Shown: positions 41,093-49,591, counted from the first letter of the stretch. The stretch: 64,000 nt of DNA from Arthrobacter beigongshangensis (GCF_016820585.1 NZ_JADHDX010000006.1:1-64000); one strand, 5' to 3'. The notes: generated by a model not told the origin, from the sequence alone. A program made the numbers and translations.

Positions 41093-41851
41093 ATGAAACT
41101 TCAAGACAAAGTAGCAGTCGTAACAGGGGCCGGTTCGGGTATGGGGAAAGCAATTGCGATTCTTTATGCACAACAAGGAGCAAAAGTAGTCGTATCTGAC
41201 ATTAATAGCGATTCGGCCAATGCAGTTGTAGAAGAAATTAAATTGGCTGGCGGGGCAGCGATGACGGTCGTGGCGAATGTAGGGAAAGAAGAGGATATTC
41301 AGAACCTAATTGATACAACTGTTAGCACGTATGGCACAGTGGATGTATTGGTGAATAATGCCGGCATTATGGATAATTTTGAACCTGCAGGAGATATTGA
41401 AGATGACAATTGGGAGCGGATTTTTGCGATCAACACGACAAGTGTGATGCGTTCTACTCGTAAAGTGTTGCCGATCTTCTTGGCAAAAGAGCAAGGTGTC
41501 ATTATTAATATCGCTTCTGCTGGCGGATTATACGGAGCTCGTGCTGGTGCGGCATATACAGCTTCCAAGCATGCAGTGGTTGGCTTTACAAAAAATACTG
41601 GCTTTATGTACGCGAAGAATGGCATTCGATGTAATGCGGTTGCGCCAGGCGCGGTTGAAACGAATATCAGCTCTTCGATGACAGGCGTCAGTGAGTTCGG
41701 TATGGGTCGTATTCAACCAGGACTTGCAATTAACCCAGGCCTAGGGAAGCCTGAAGAAATTGCGAAGGTCGCGCTGTTCCTTGCTTCGGATGATTCAAGC
41801 TTTGTGAATGGTACGGTTATTACCGCAGATGCGGGATGGACTGCTTATTAA
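41093..41851 (+). CDS. SDR family NAD(P)-dependent oxidoreductase (second pair)
   Basis: The 252-aa short-chain dehydrogenase has TGAGSGMG (about 11-18), NNAGI near 87, the catalytic Ser in NIASAGGLYG, YTASK near residue 153, and a C-terminal DAGWTAY. The Asp at the end of strand 2 (VVVSDINSD) suggests NAD. The ATG follows GGAGGAGGAATTAAC. It is paralogous in layout to 20865-21602: both SDRs face a divergent TetR gene, though sequence similarity between them is moderate. Substrate unknown. Confidence 0.9.
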   Translation: MKLQDKVAVVTGAGSGMGKAIAILYAQQGAKVVVSDINSDSANAVVEEIKLAGGAAMTVVANVGKEEDIQNLIDTTVSTYGTVDVLVNNAGIMDNFEPAGDIEDDNWERIFAINTTSVMRSTRKVLPIFLAKEQGVIINIASAGGLYGARAGAAYTASKHAVVGFTKNTGFMYAKNGIRCNAVAPGAVETNISSSMTGVSEFGMGRIQPGLAINPGLGKPEEIAKVALFLASDDSSFVNGTVITADAGWTAY

Positions 41852-41861
41852 TCAATTGTAT

Positions 41862-41910
41862 AATGCCCCATTTGAAACAACATTGAGTTGTTTCGAATGG
41901 GGCATTTTTT
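41862..41910 (+). terminator. Rho-independent terminator
   Basis: AATGCCCCATTTGAAACAAC pairs with GTTGTTTCGAATGGGGCATT, then TTTT, just after the SDR gene. Confidence 0.9.
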
Positions 41911-41968
41911 GATAGGTCATGAACTGTTCGGAGAAACCGAATAGTTGAGAGGGAAAGAGAACCGGCAG

Positions 41969-42775
41969 TTAATTCACATGAAACTTGCCATCAACCTCGA
42001 CCGTCTCATAAATATTAATAAACGCGTCTTCGTCATGCTTGCGCACAATTTTTTTCACATGCAGTGTTTCGTAACGTGTGACGACCATCATTAAAATATC
42101 TTTTTTCTCTTGCGTATAGCCCCCGTATCCTTCTGTAATCGTAATGCCACGATAGATGGATCCCAGTAGCTCGTTGCGGATGAAGTCACCTTTTGTGGTG
42201 ACAATTTGCATCGTTAATTTGACATGATCGGTGAAAATGGTGTCGATCATTTTACCAGTGATATAGATGGATAACATCGTATATAATGCGAGTTCCCAGC
42301 CGAAGAAAAATCCGGATAGTAGTACAATGATGCCGTTCATTCCAGTTAGAAGAAGGCCAATGCTGAAAGAGCTTGTGCGAGAAACGATAATAGCAATGAT
42401 GTCTAAGCCGCCGGAAGTTCCCGAATACTTAAGAATAAGACCCACACCAAGACCGCCAATGCCACCGCCGAAAACCGTAGACAGCATGATGTTATCCGTC
42501 ACTGCAACGACAGGTATTACGTATAGGAAGGCTGAGAGTGACACGACACAAACCATCGTATTAACGGTAATGGTTTTACCTAGTTTGTAGTAGCCTAGAA
42601 TGAGCAAAGGAATGTTGAGCACAAGATTCAATAGCCCTGTATTAAAGGGTGTGAGTAACCCGAGTAAGATGGCAATTCCACTAATGCCACTGCTTAAAAT
42701 ACCGAAAGGCACGAGGAAGCAGTTAAATGCAAACGCAACAATGAGCGAGCCGAGAACGACAATTAAATTTTTCAT
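41969..42775 (-). CDS. YitT family membrane protein (DUF161 + DUF2179)
   Basis: The protein is about 268 aa from ATG 42775 (MKNLIVVLGSLIVAFAFN), preceded by GGAAGGAG. It has five or six membrane helices with family motifs FLVPFGILSSGISGIAILLG and GGGIGGLGVGLILKYSGTSG, GGLDIIA. A cytoplasmic DUF2179 domain follows from about residue 200 (IVTTKGDFIRNELLGSIYRG, then DILMMVVTRYE). YitT proteins are widespread in Bacillota, with no settled transport function. Confidence 0.9.
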   Translation of the reverse strand: MKNLIVVLGSLIVAFAFNCFLVPFGILSSGISGIAILLGLLTPFNTGLLNLVLNIPLLILGYYKLGKTITVNTMVCVVSLSAFLYVIPVVAVTDNIMLSTVFGGGIGGLGVGLILKYSGTSGGLDIIAIIVSRTSSFSIGLLLTGMNGIIVLLSGFFFGWELALYTMLSIYITGKMIDTIFTDHVKLTMQIVTTKGDFIRNELLGSIYRGITITEGYGGYTQEKKDILMMVVTRYETLHVKKIVRKHDEDAFINIYETVEVDGKFHVN

Positions 42776-43408
42776 AACTAGTAAATCTCCTTCCAACCTC
42801 TGTAAATAAAAAAATCGACCCAAAGTAGGGAGGAGTTTGCGCTCGTGATTTTATTCATACGTACACATATAACGATGGAAAACCGTCAAAGCCGTGAATT
42901 TAGAGCTGTATATCTTTATAGAACAGGGTTCTTAGCGTACTTTTTTCCGCTAAAGACTTTTGTGATTAGCTGTTAATTTAGCAGAGAAAAATGGGTGTGT
43001 CAATCTATGTTTTTCGGGGTATATAAAAAGTATAGATAATGCGATGAAGTGTTGCAAACATTGAACTATTCTGTGTAATTGAATAGTTGGAATCCATGGG
43101 AAATACAGCGTGGATTTTCTTTTTATATTGTGCGATTTGGCGTTTGATTCTTATGTGGTTTGTTGGAACTTACTTGGAGGTTGTCCCACGCCACCAGATG
43201 AATACTATTTGATATACTGGTGCTATCTATTTGTTATGAAAGTTTATCTATTTACCAAAAGAAGACTCTCACTTCAATCACTTAAAGGGCATAGCCCAGT
43301 GATAAGTGGGAGATGAATTTCGGTTGGGCGATAGCCCAAAATACTAGCGTTAAAGGAACGTATATTCTATAATTAGATTAAAGTTCCTTTGAAGCGAGGT
43401 GGAAGTCC
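42776..43408. other. Gene-free stretch containing hairpins and the left end of the tnpB element
   Basis: No gene is convincing. An inverted pair AACTATTC/GAATAGTT (about 43064-43088) and AATCCA/TGGATT (about 43091-43116) could end unknown transcripts. From about 43260 the sequence (GTGGGAGATGAATTTCGG, GGGCGATAGCCC) looks like the leader region that precedes stand-alone tnpB genes. The exact left boundary of the element is not resolved; TTGAT tetramer-plus sites at 43143 and 43208 are possible target motifs. Confidence 0.4.
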
Positions 43409-44560
43409 ATGCAGATTAACAAAGCCTATAAGTTCCGTATCTATCCAAATAAAGACCAACAAGTTCTCATTGCTAAAACAATTGGATGTAGCCGTTTTGT
43501 CTTTAATCACTTTTTGGATAAGTGGAATCACGTCTATAAAGAAACAGGTAAAGGACTAAATTATGGAACTTGTTCAGCTGGGCTTCCCTTGTTGAAAAAG
43601 GAATTACCCTGGTTAACAGAAGTGGACAGCATTGCCCTCCAATCATCTGTCCGCAACCTCGCAGACTCATTTGACCGTTTTTTTAAGAAACAAAACAACG
43701 TACCTCGTTTTAAATCAAAAAGAAATCCTATCCAGTCATACACGACAAAATACACAAACGGTAATATTGCGGTTATTGGCAATGCCATTAAATTGCCCAA
43801 GCTGGGGCTTGTTAAACTTGCCAAGAGCCGCGAAATCACAGGGCGTATACTAAATGCGACCATCAGAAGAAATCCAAGTGGAAAATATTTTGTTTCCATT
43901 CTTGTTGAAACAGTAGTTTGTGAGCTACCTAAAACCAATATTTCGATCGGTCTTGATGTGGGTCTAAAGGATTTCGCCATACTGTCAGATGAAACTGTCT
44001 ATGAAAACCCGAAGTTCTTTCGCACGTTGGAAAAGAAATTAGCCAAAGCACAGCGGATTCTATCAAGAAGAAAAGAACAAGCGATACGTCAACAGAAACC
44101 TATGCATGAGGCGAAGAACTATCAGAAACAACGAAGAATAGTCGCTTGTATTCATGAGGAAATTGTGAATAAAAGAAATGATTACTTGCATAAAACTTCC
44201 ACCGAAATCATCAAAAATCACGATGTCATCGGAATTGAGGATTTGCAGGTATCAAACATGTTAAAAAACCATAACTTAGCCAAAGCAATCAGTGAAGTTA
44301 GTTGGTCACAGTTTCGCACAATGCTTGAATACAAAGCGAAGTGGTACGGGAAGACAGTCATCGTTGTGGCTAAAAAATACCCATCCAGTCAGCTCTGTTC
44401 AAGCTGCGGCTATCGCAATAAAGACGTTAAAGATCTCGGATTGCGTGAATGGGTGTGTCCAGCATGCAATACTCACCATGATCGAGACTATAACGCAAGT
44501 ATCAATCTTGAAAAAGAAGCCATCAGACTTCTAACCGCAGGGACTGCGGGGCTAGCCTAA
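43409..44560 (+). CDS. tnpB: RNA-guided endonuclease TnpB (IS605 OrfB family), solo
   Basis: This full-length 383-aa TnpB has an N-terminal HTH region ([20 protein letters not shown]), a RuvC-like catalytic triad in [12 protein letters not shown] (Asp about 192), [10 protein letters not shown] (Glu about 275) and [16 protein letters not shown] (Asp about 360), and a CSSCGYRN...CPACNT zinc ribbon between the last two. TnpB is an RNA-guided DNA nuclease that uses an omega-RNA from the element's right end. No tnpA is present, so the element is non-autonomous for transposition. All active-site residues look intact. Confidence 0.9.
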   Translation: MQINKAYKFRIYPNKDQQVLIAKTIGCSRFVFNHFLDKWNHVYKETGKGLNYGTCSAGLPLLKKELPWLTEVDSIALQSSVRNLADSFDRFFKKQNNVPRFKSKRNPIQSYTTKYTNGNIAVIGNAIKLPKLGLVKLAKSREITGRILNATIRRNPSGKYFVSILVETVVCELPKTNISIGLDVGLKDFAILSDETVYENPKFFRTLEKKLAKAQRILSRRKEQAIRQQKPMHEAKNYQKQRRIVACIHEEIVNKRNDYLHKTSTEIIKNHDVIGIEDLQVSNMLKNHNLAKAISEVSWSQFRTMLEYKAKWYGKTVIVVAKKYPSSQLCSSCGYRNKDVKDLGLREWVCPACNTHHDRDYNASINLEKEAIRLLTAGTAGLA

Positions 44561-44634
44561 TCCAAACTTTCGGTTACGAAGGTGTTCTTAGGAATCCCCC
44601 ACTTCTAAATGAAGTGAAGGTGGGGGTAGTTCAA
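44561..44634 (+). ncRNA. Element right end and probable omega-RNA 3' scaffold
   Basis: Right after tnpB the sequence GGAATCCCCCACTTC folds with GAAGTGAAGGTGGGGG and ends at TTCAA (44630-44634), the usual right-end layout of IS605-family elements. The omega-RNA would start within tnpB's 3' end and take its guide from about 16 bases after 44634, i.e. from the hprK-like gene's 5' flank. Confidence 0.55.
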
Positions 44635-44659
44635 TAATGGAGAAGAATAGAGGGCTGTC

Positions 44660-45007
44660 ATGAGGACCATTACGATTGAAGAGGTTAGCCAAAAGTTTTC
44701 GTTAGAAGTGTTGAGCGGACAGGACCAATTGCAGCGTGTGATAAAAAGAACTAGAGTCCGTCGTCCTGGGTTAGAGTTTATGGATAAATTCGATTTCATG
44801 GGAATGGAATACATCCAAGTGCTAGGCAAGAATGAAGTGAACTATTTGCATACGCTGACAGCTGAAGAACGAAAGTTACGGATTGCTAATATTGTTCAAT
44901 ATGCTCCGCCTTGTATGATCATTACGTCTCAGCAAAAGGAGCCATTGGGCTTGATTGAGTATTGTGAGCAAGAAAAATTCCTGTGTTACGAACTGGGGAT
45001 TCCATGA
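44660..45007 (+). pseudogene. hprK: HPr kinase/phosphorylase-like protein, N-terminal half (frameshifted)
   Basis: The 115-codon frame encodes the HprK N-terminal domain: RRPGLEFMDKFDFMGMEYIQ, VLGKNEVNYL and PPCMIITSQQKEP match the family. It then leaves the family reading frame at EQEKFLCYELGIP and stops. One extra A in the A5 run at 44973-44977 would restore EQEK-IPVLRTGDSM, continuous with the next frame. Its stop overlaps an ATG of the second half (ATGA at 45004). The tnpB element ends 25 bases upstream of the start, probably separating it from its native promoter. The lack of a linked lgt gene suggests a second hprK paralogue. Confidence 0.75.
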
Positions 45008-45576
45008 GTGAGTTGGTCGCCAAGTTGGATGCATATACAGTGAAAGCGATGGCTCCAGAAATTGCGGTACATGGCGTTTGCCTCAATGTATCAGGGATTG
45101 GAATTTTGTTGCGTGGTAAGTCTGGCTTAGGTAAAAGTGAGACGGCGCATACGTTGATTTGTCGTGGACATCGGCTTATCGCGGACGATATCGTCGTGCT
45201 GAAAAAGCTGAGTCCCCAAACGCTTATTGGTACGCATGATGAAAAAAACAAAGAATTCCTTGCACTGCGTAGCATTGGTTTGTTAAATGTAGTGCGTCTT
45301 TACGGGCAAGCTGCTTTCCAAGAAGAAACGCGAATTGCACTGGATATTGAATTGACTGAGTGGGAAGACAATGCGTTAAATAATGAGTTAGAATTGGAGA
45401 ACAAATTTGTGGAATACATGGACGTGAAAATTCCGTATATCCAAATACAACTCCAGCCTGGTCGTGATATTGCGAGCTTGATTGAAGCGGCGGCGAATAA
45501 CTGGTATCTTCACCAGCAAGGTTATAGTGCTGCGGAGGAATTTATCAAGCGGATTGAAGAGGATATGGCAGAATAA
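45004..45576 (+). pseudogene. hprK: HPr kinase/phosphorylase-like protein, C-terminal kinase half
   Basis: The 190-codon frame (MSELVAKLDAYTVKAM...) holds the kinase domain: VHG with the family His, P-loop LLRGKSGLGKSETAHTLI, and ADDIVVLKK. The HprK signature (normally E-I/V-R-G-x-G-I-I-N) reads LALRSIGLLNV, with the Glu and Gly changed, and the C-terminal PGRDIASLIEAAANN Arg is kept. The signature changes hint at weakened phosphorylase function even without the frameshift. It could be made as a separate subunit by translational coupling at ATGA (45004-45007); otherwise it is the broken half of one gene. Confidence 0.75.
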
Positions 45577-45579
45577 AAT

Positions 45580-45620
45580 AGGTCCCTCGTTCTAAAAGAC
45601 TTTTTAGAATGAGGGACCTT
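45580..45620 (+). terminator. Bidirectional terminator
   Basis: AGGTCCCTCGTTCTAAAA pairs with TTTTTAGAATGAGGGACCT between the hprK-like frames and the convergent HAD gene. Confidence 0.85.
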
Positions 45621-45626
45621 CTATTG

Positions 45627-46406
45627 TTAATCGAGTAAACCAACCATCTTTAAACCGTTGACAATACCGTCTTCGGTGACATTTGTTGTGACATGTTTTG
45701 CTGCTTTTTTTGCTTCTTCCCTTCCGTCGCCCATTGCAACGCTATTGACAACGGTTTTAAGCATTTCGACGTCGTTTAAACCATCACCGAATGCGTAAAT
45801 ATTTTCAGGGGCGATACCTAACTGATCGATAACTTTTTGAATGCCTTTTGCTTTCGAACCTCCAGCAGGTATGATATCGACAGCGAATGGATGCCAGCGG
45901 ATGAAATCGAATTCGGGAAATAATTTTTCATATTCCTTATCTTTGGGATCCTGGCAAAATAATAGTGACTGATAGAGTTCGCGTCCTTCATGAAATGCTG
46001 GGTCATGTGCTGGGAAGTGGCTGATTTTCAACGACTGGATACCCGCAGCGATATGTTCATGGTCCAATGTGTTTGTTTTCATGTCCTCGTGGTCCATATA
46101 GACAATGGGATGCTTATTCTCTTCTGCAAGAGCGGCTAGACGAAGAAGTGCCTCTTTGTCTAGTGCGTTTTTATAAATTGGTTCGCCTTTAAATACGACA
46201 TATTGTCCGTTGTAGCTGACGAATGTTTCAATCCCGAGTTCCTCTAGTAAATCTTCAAACATAAATGGCGCGCGTCCTGTGGCAATCGCTACCTCATGTC
46301 CTTTTTCCTGTAATTGGAGAATGGCCTTTTTGGTTGAAGCAGGTAGTTTTTTATCGTGATCGTATAATGTACCGTCTATATCGAAGAAAATTATTTTTTT
46401 AGTCAT
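45627..46406 (-). CDS. Cof-type HAD-IIB family hydrolase
   Basis: The 259-aa phosphatase has HAD motif I FFDIDGTLYDHDKK (Asp9/Asp11 region), motif II ATGRAPFM, a lysine in PAGGSKAKGIQKVIDQLGIA, and motif IV AFGDGLNDVEMLK. The type IIB cap lies between (about residues 80-180). Relatives such as YkrA/YwpJ dephosphorylate sugar phosphates or flavin precursors. The ATG is preceded by GGAGCAACAC. It is a single gene. Confidence 0.9.
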   Translation of the reverse strand: MTKKIIFFDIDGTLYDHDKKLPASTKKAILQLQEKGHEVAIATGRAPFMFEDLLEELGIETFVSYNGQYVVFKGEPIYKNALDKEALLRLAALAEENKHPIVYMDHEDMKTNTLDHEHIAAGIQSLKISHFPAHDPAFHEGRELYQSLLFCQDPKDKEYEKLFPEFDFIRWHPFAVDIIPAGGSKAKGIQKVIDQLGIAPENIYAFGDGLNDVEMLKTVVNSVAMGDGREEAKKAAKHVTTNVTEDGIVNGLKMVGLLD

Positions 46407-46489
46407 GTGTTGCTCCTTTGTACTTTATTTGTTGAGTATAGCTTAGCAGACATTGTTTGATAGAACAATTTAAGCGTTTAGAGTCAAAT

Positions 46490-46523
46490 TTAAAACAGGC
46501 TGATTGCATGTCAGCCTGTTTAG
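46490..46523 (-). terminator. Terminator of the 38-aa gene
   Basis: AACAGGCTGA and TCAGCCTGTT pair around TTGCATG; on the minus strand the stem is followed by TTTAAATT. Confidence 0.7.
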
Positions 46524-46538
46524 GAGTGGTAGGAATTG

Positions 46539-46655
46539 TTATCTCATTAGATCATTTATGATGACGCCGGCGATAATAATACAAGCCCCTAAAAGACTGA
46601 GCCACATAGATTTGTCAGGGTTGTAAGGTCTATGATCCGTATCATGCTCATGCAT
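46539..46655 (-). CDS. 38-aa single-span membrane peptide
   Basis: This short gene encodes MHEHDTDHRPYNPDKSMWLS followed by LLGACIIIAGVIINDLMR. A His/Asp-rich soluble N terminus (His2, His4, His8) precedes one membrane helix. The ATG is preceded by AAGAAGGCGC and the gene has its own terminator, so it is very likely real. The histidine cluster could bind metal, but no family is recognised. Confidence 0.68.
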   Translation of the reverse strand: MHEHDTDHRPYNPDKSMWLSLLGACIIIAGVIINDLMR

Positions 46656-46875
46656 AGTGATGCGCCTTCTTTCGATTAGTTGATATACATGTATTGTTCC
46701 CTTATGGTTAGTGAAGTAAACGATTGAATAGGGACTTTATGTGAAACACCAACAACTTTATTGAAAAGGAATCGACGGGTGGATGTTGTTATAACCAATT
46801 TTTGATGTTTTATCGAAGATTACAAGGGAAAAAGAATAGAGAGGTAGACATTTTACGAATGGGGGTAGAGGCATT

Positions 46876-47412
46876 TTGGAGAAAATAATTTACATTGTGC
46901 GCCATTGTTCAGCGGAAGGGCAACCGCCGCATGCGGATTTGACCGCTAAAGGTGTTTTGCAGGCCGAAGAGCTTGGGAAATTTTTTGACGGGATTGAGGT
47001 CAATCGTATTATTTCGAGTCCGTTCAAGCGGGCACGACGCTCAGCTTGGCCAATTGCTGAAAGGAAAAAGCTGCATGTAGAAGTGGATAGCCGACTTACG
47101 GAGCGTGTGCTAAGTTCACGTGATTTCGGAGATTGGTTGGTGAAGCTGGAGGATACTTTTTCTGACCAAGACTTGAAATATGAGGGCGGGGAGTCTTCTA
47201 GCGAAGCAATGTCACGCGCATGTAATGTGGTTGATGAGCTAGGGGCTGGCTCCCGAACTGTGCTTGTGACGCATGGGAATTTGATGGCGTTGTTGTTAAA
47301 GCGTTATGATGAGCAGTTTAGTTTTGAGGGGTGGCAAGCACTGTCGAATCCGGATGTATATCGGGTGCGAATTACGGATGATGGAGCCGAAGTGAAGAGG
47401 ATTTGGCATTAA
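46876..47412 (+). CDS. Histidine phosphatase family protein
   Basis: The 178-aa enzyme has the phosphohistidine motif YIVRHCSAEGQPPHADLTAK (RHC in place of RHG, residues about 7-10), the second Arg in SSPFKRARRSAWPIAE, Glu in LTERVLSS and the late His in VLVTHGN. It probably dephosphorylates a small phosphate ester. The start is TTG 46876 after GGGGGTAGAGG. A short element upstream (ACGGGTGGA at 46785) is repeated upstream of the ABC-F gene. Confidence 0.87.
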   Translation: MEKIIYIVRHCSAEGQPPHADLTAKGVLQAEELGKFFDGIEVNRIISSPFKRARRSAWPIAERKKLHVEVDSRLTERVLSSRDFGDWLVKLEDTFSDQDLKYEGGESSSEAMSRACNVVDELGAGSRTVLVTHGNLMALLLKRYDEQFSFEGWQALSNPDVYRVRITDDGAEVKRIWH

Positions 47413-47465
47413 TTTTTAATACCCGTAATACTATGATATACTTTCTGTAATTGATTGAGAAGGGA

Positions 47466-47792
47466 ATGACGGGTGGACGATGGATAACTAATCTTTGATT
47501 CCGAGAAATTGAATTTTTTATCTTCATACGGAAAATAGGATTAGTCTGTCTACTTTTAAGTCATTTCATTTCTCATTGCGCATGCAACGGGTTTTTTTAG
47601 AGAACTTTTAACTTGATTCAGCAGAAGTTCACTGCTGAATCAAGTTAAAGCCTCCGGCGGATGTCACAGATTTTGAAGGGAGTTAATTGAGCTTTGCTCA
47701 ATTCAAAATCTGGACGCAAATACGCCAAGGCGTATTTGATTTGGGCACATAGCGACTAATCCTTCCGATTACTTTTTCGGAGGGATTTTTTA
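47466..47792 (+). promoter_or_regulatory. Transcription-attenuation leader of the ABC-F gene
   Basis: A terminator (AATCCTTCCGA with TCGGAGGGATTTTTT, 47757-47791) lies directly upstream of the ABC-F gene. Its 5' arm, GACTAATCCTTCCG (47754-47767), is also complementary to an upstream segment, CGGAA plus AGGATTAGTC (47530-47546), with only a small bulge, forming an alternative antiterminator. A tiny frame at 47466-47498 (MTGGRWITNL) could be a leader peptide, although its ribosome site is close. A 130-bp repeat sits between the two pairing segments. This fits ribosome-mediated induction by antibiotics. Confidence 0.65.
47610..47740 (+). repeat. 130-bp three-stem structured repeat, family B copy 1
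   Basis: Stem 1 is AACTTGATTCAGCAG with CTGCTGAATCAAGTT. The constant segment AAAGCCTCCGGCGGATGTCA follows, then stem 2 CAGATTTTG with CAAAATCTG enclosing AATTGAGC/GCTCAATT, and stem 3 AAATACGCC with GGCGTATTT. The second copy (57521-57651, same strand) keeps all stems with compensating changes. It lies inside the leader of the ABC-F gene. Confidence 0.85.
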
Positions 47793-47818
47793 ATCTCTCC
47801 GTACTTGGAGGAATGGCT

Positions 47819-49495
47819 ATGCTTTTAGGAACATTGCATCAATTGTCAGTTGTATACGGTGAGACGGTGATTTTGGATCGGTTGTCTGCGGATATTCCGG
47901 AGGGAGCTTGTATTGCCATTGTTGGTGCGAATGGTGCGGGTAAAACGACATTGTTATCGCTGTTGGCAGGGGAGATATTACCGACTTCGGGCTCGATTGG
48001 TTGGAGTAATAAGGCACCGTCTATTACGTATTCCAGGCAGGAGCAGGAAGACGAGGGGCAAGTGAACTGGGAACAGTCAGAGATGCATTTGTATCGTAGC
48101 AAGTGGAAGTTGCCGGAGCGGGCGGAGTATGTGTCTGCAAGTGGTGGTGAGCGGATGAAGATGAGGCTTGCGGTGGCACTTGCTGATGAGAGTCAGCTTG
48201 TTTTGTTGGATGAGCCGACGAATCACTTGGACAGTGACAGTGTGGAGGAATTGATTCGGATTATTAATGAAGGTAAGCGGACGTATATGATTGTTTCGCA
48301 TGATCGGCATTTCATTGACCGAACGGCGGATATTGTTTTTGAGATTGAGCACGGCAAATTGACGGTGTATACGGGGAATTATTCGGATTACCGCAAGAAG
48401 AAAGAGGCGGATCGAGAAGCGCAACAGAAGCATTACGAGCAGCAGCAACGGAAAATTGCACTAGTGGAGGAACAGATTGAGGCGTTAGGAAATTGGTCAG
48501 CGAAGGCGCATGCGGAATCGACGAAAAAGGGCGGAGGAGTGATGGGAGGAAAGGAATACTTTCGGATGAAGGCGAAAAAGCGTGACGTGCAGATTCGCTC
48601 GAAACGAAAGCGGCTGGAAGGAGAATTGGAGAAAAATCGTATCGATAAGCCAGAAGACGAAATTGGCGTGTCTTTTGACGTCAAGGGGCGCAAGAAGAAA
48701 GGAAAACGGGTGCTGGAGTTGAAGGGGGTTCGAAAGGTATTTGGGGGGCAGGAATTGTTTGCAGATGTGTCGTTTACAGTTCAGGCTGGTGAGCGTATTG
48801 GTCTTATTGGTTCGAATGGTGCCGGGAAATCAACACTATTTCGGATGATACTTGGTGAAGAGGCGTATGATGGAGACTTATGGACAACGGCTGGAATGAC
48901 GATTGGTTATTTGAGTCAGACGGTGCTGGATTTGCCTGAGGACATGACGATGGCGGAGTATTTTTATGTCGATACGTTTCAGGAACGGGGATTGATTCGC
49001 ACCAATTTGATGAATCTTGGGTTTACGAAAGAGCATTGGCAATTACCATTGTCGGCGTTAAGTATGGGGGAGCGCGTGAAGGTGAAGCTGATGCAGTTTA
49101 TCCTTGAAGGAGTAGATGTATTGGTGTTGGATGAGCCGACGAATCATCTGGATTTACCATCGAGGGAAGAACTTGAAAAGACGTTGGAGTCGTTTCCGGG
49201 AACGCTGTTGTTTGCCTCACATGACCGTTATTTTACGGAACGGATGGCAGGCGGGTTATTGGTATTTAACAAGGGAACGATACGAAAAGTACCAATGACG
49301 TTGGCGGAGTGGCAAGCACGTGGGACTATGGTGCGACCGGAAGAAACGGCGCAGGAGCGATTGCGTCTGGAAACAGAATTACAGGCGGTGCTTGGACAGT
49401 TGAGTTTGATGAGGCCGGGGGATAAGAAGTATGTGGAGTTGGATAAGGTTTTTAATGAATTGAGTAGGCGGTTGAGAGAACTACCTGGGAAATAA
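47819..49495 (+). CDS. vmlR: ABC-F ribosomal protection protein, VmlR-like
   Basis: The protein is about 558 aa with tandem ATPase domains and no membrane segments. Walker A1 is GANGAGKTT (about 38-46), signature SASGGERMKMRLA, and LDEPTNHLD. Walker A2 is GSNGAGKST (about 333), with LSMGERVKVKL and a second LDEPTNHLD. The interdomain linker contains WSAKAHAESTKKGG...FRMKAKKRDVQIRSKRKRLE, close to B. subtilis VmlR, which displaces lincosamides and streptogramin A from the ribosome. Length and linker fit the antibiotic-resistance ABC-F group. ATG 47819 (seven bases after GGAGG) is preferred over 47813. An attenuator leader lies upstream. Confidence 0.85.
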   Translation: MLLGTLHQLSVVYGETVILDRLSADIPEGACIAIVGANGAGKTTLLSLLAGEILPTSGSIGWSNKAPSITYSRQEQEDEGQVNWEQSEMHLYRSKWKLPERAEYVSASGGERMKMRLAVALADESQLVLLDEPTNHLDSDSVEELIRIINEGKRTYMIVSHDRHFIDRTADIVFEIEHGKLTVYTGNYSDYRKKKEADREAQQKHYEQQQRKIALVEEQIEALGNWSAKAHAESTKKGGGVMGGKEYFRMKAKKRDVQIRSKRKRLEGELEKNRIDKPEDEIGVSFDVKGRKKKGKRVLELKGVRKVFGGQELFADVSFTVQAGERIGLIGSNGAGKSTLFRMILGEEAYDGDLWTTAGMTIGYLSQTVLDLPEDMTMAEYFYVDTFQERGLIRTNLMNLGFTKEHWQLPLSALSMGERVKVKLMQFILEGVDVLVLDEPTNHLDLPSREELEKTLESFPGTLLFASHDRYFTERMAGGLLVFNKGTIRKVPMTLAEWQARGTMVRPEETAQERLRLETELQAVLGQLSLMRPGDKKYVELDKVFNELSRRLRELPGK

Positions 49496-49538
49496 TTTTG
49501 GGAAACGATAGATTTCACAAGTAAATATTTACGTTGAG

Positions 49539-49580
49539 CAAGCAGCCGCCCAGTTATAATGAGGCGGCTGCTTGTTTTTA
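49539..49580 (+). terminator. Bidirectional terminator
   Basis: CAAGCAGCCGCC and GGCGGCTGCTTG pair, followed by TTTTTATT. It is shared by the ABC-F gene and the convergent thiamine operon. Confidence 0.9.
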
Positions 49581-49591
49581 TTGAAATAGAT

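Noticed and set aside
43110-43316. 68-codon plus-strand frame upstream of tnpB
   Set aside because: Composition is unusual and no ribosome site precedes it; it lies in the element's left region. It could hold a decayed fragment, but I cannot recognise one.
44960-45010. Programmed -1 frameshifting in the hprK-like gene
   Set aside because: The A5 run permits slippage, but the following TTC codon does not re-pair in the new frame and no downstream stimulatory structure is evident. A frameshift mutation or coupled start is simpler.
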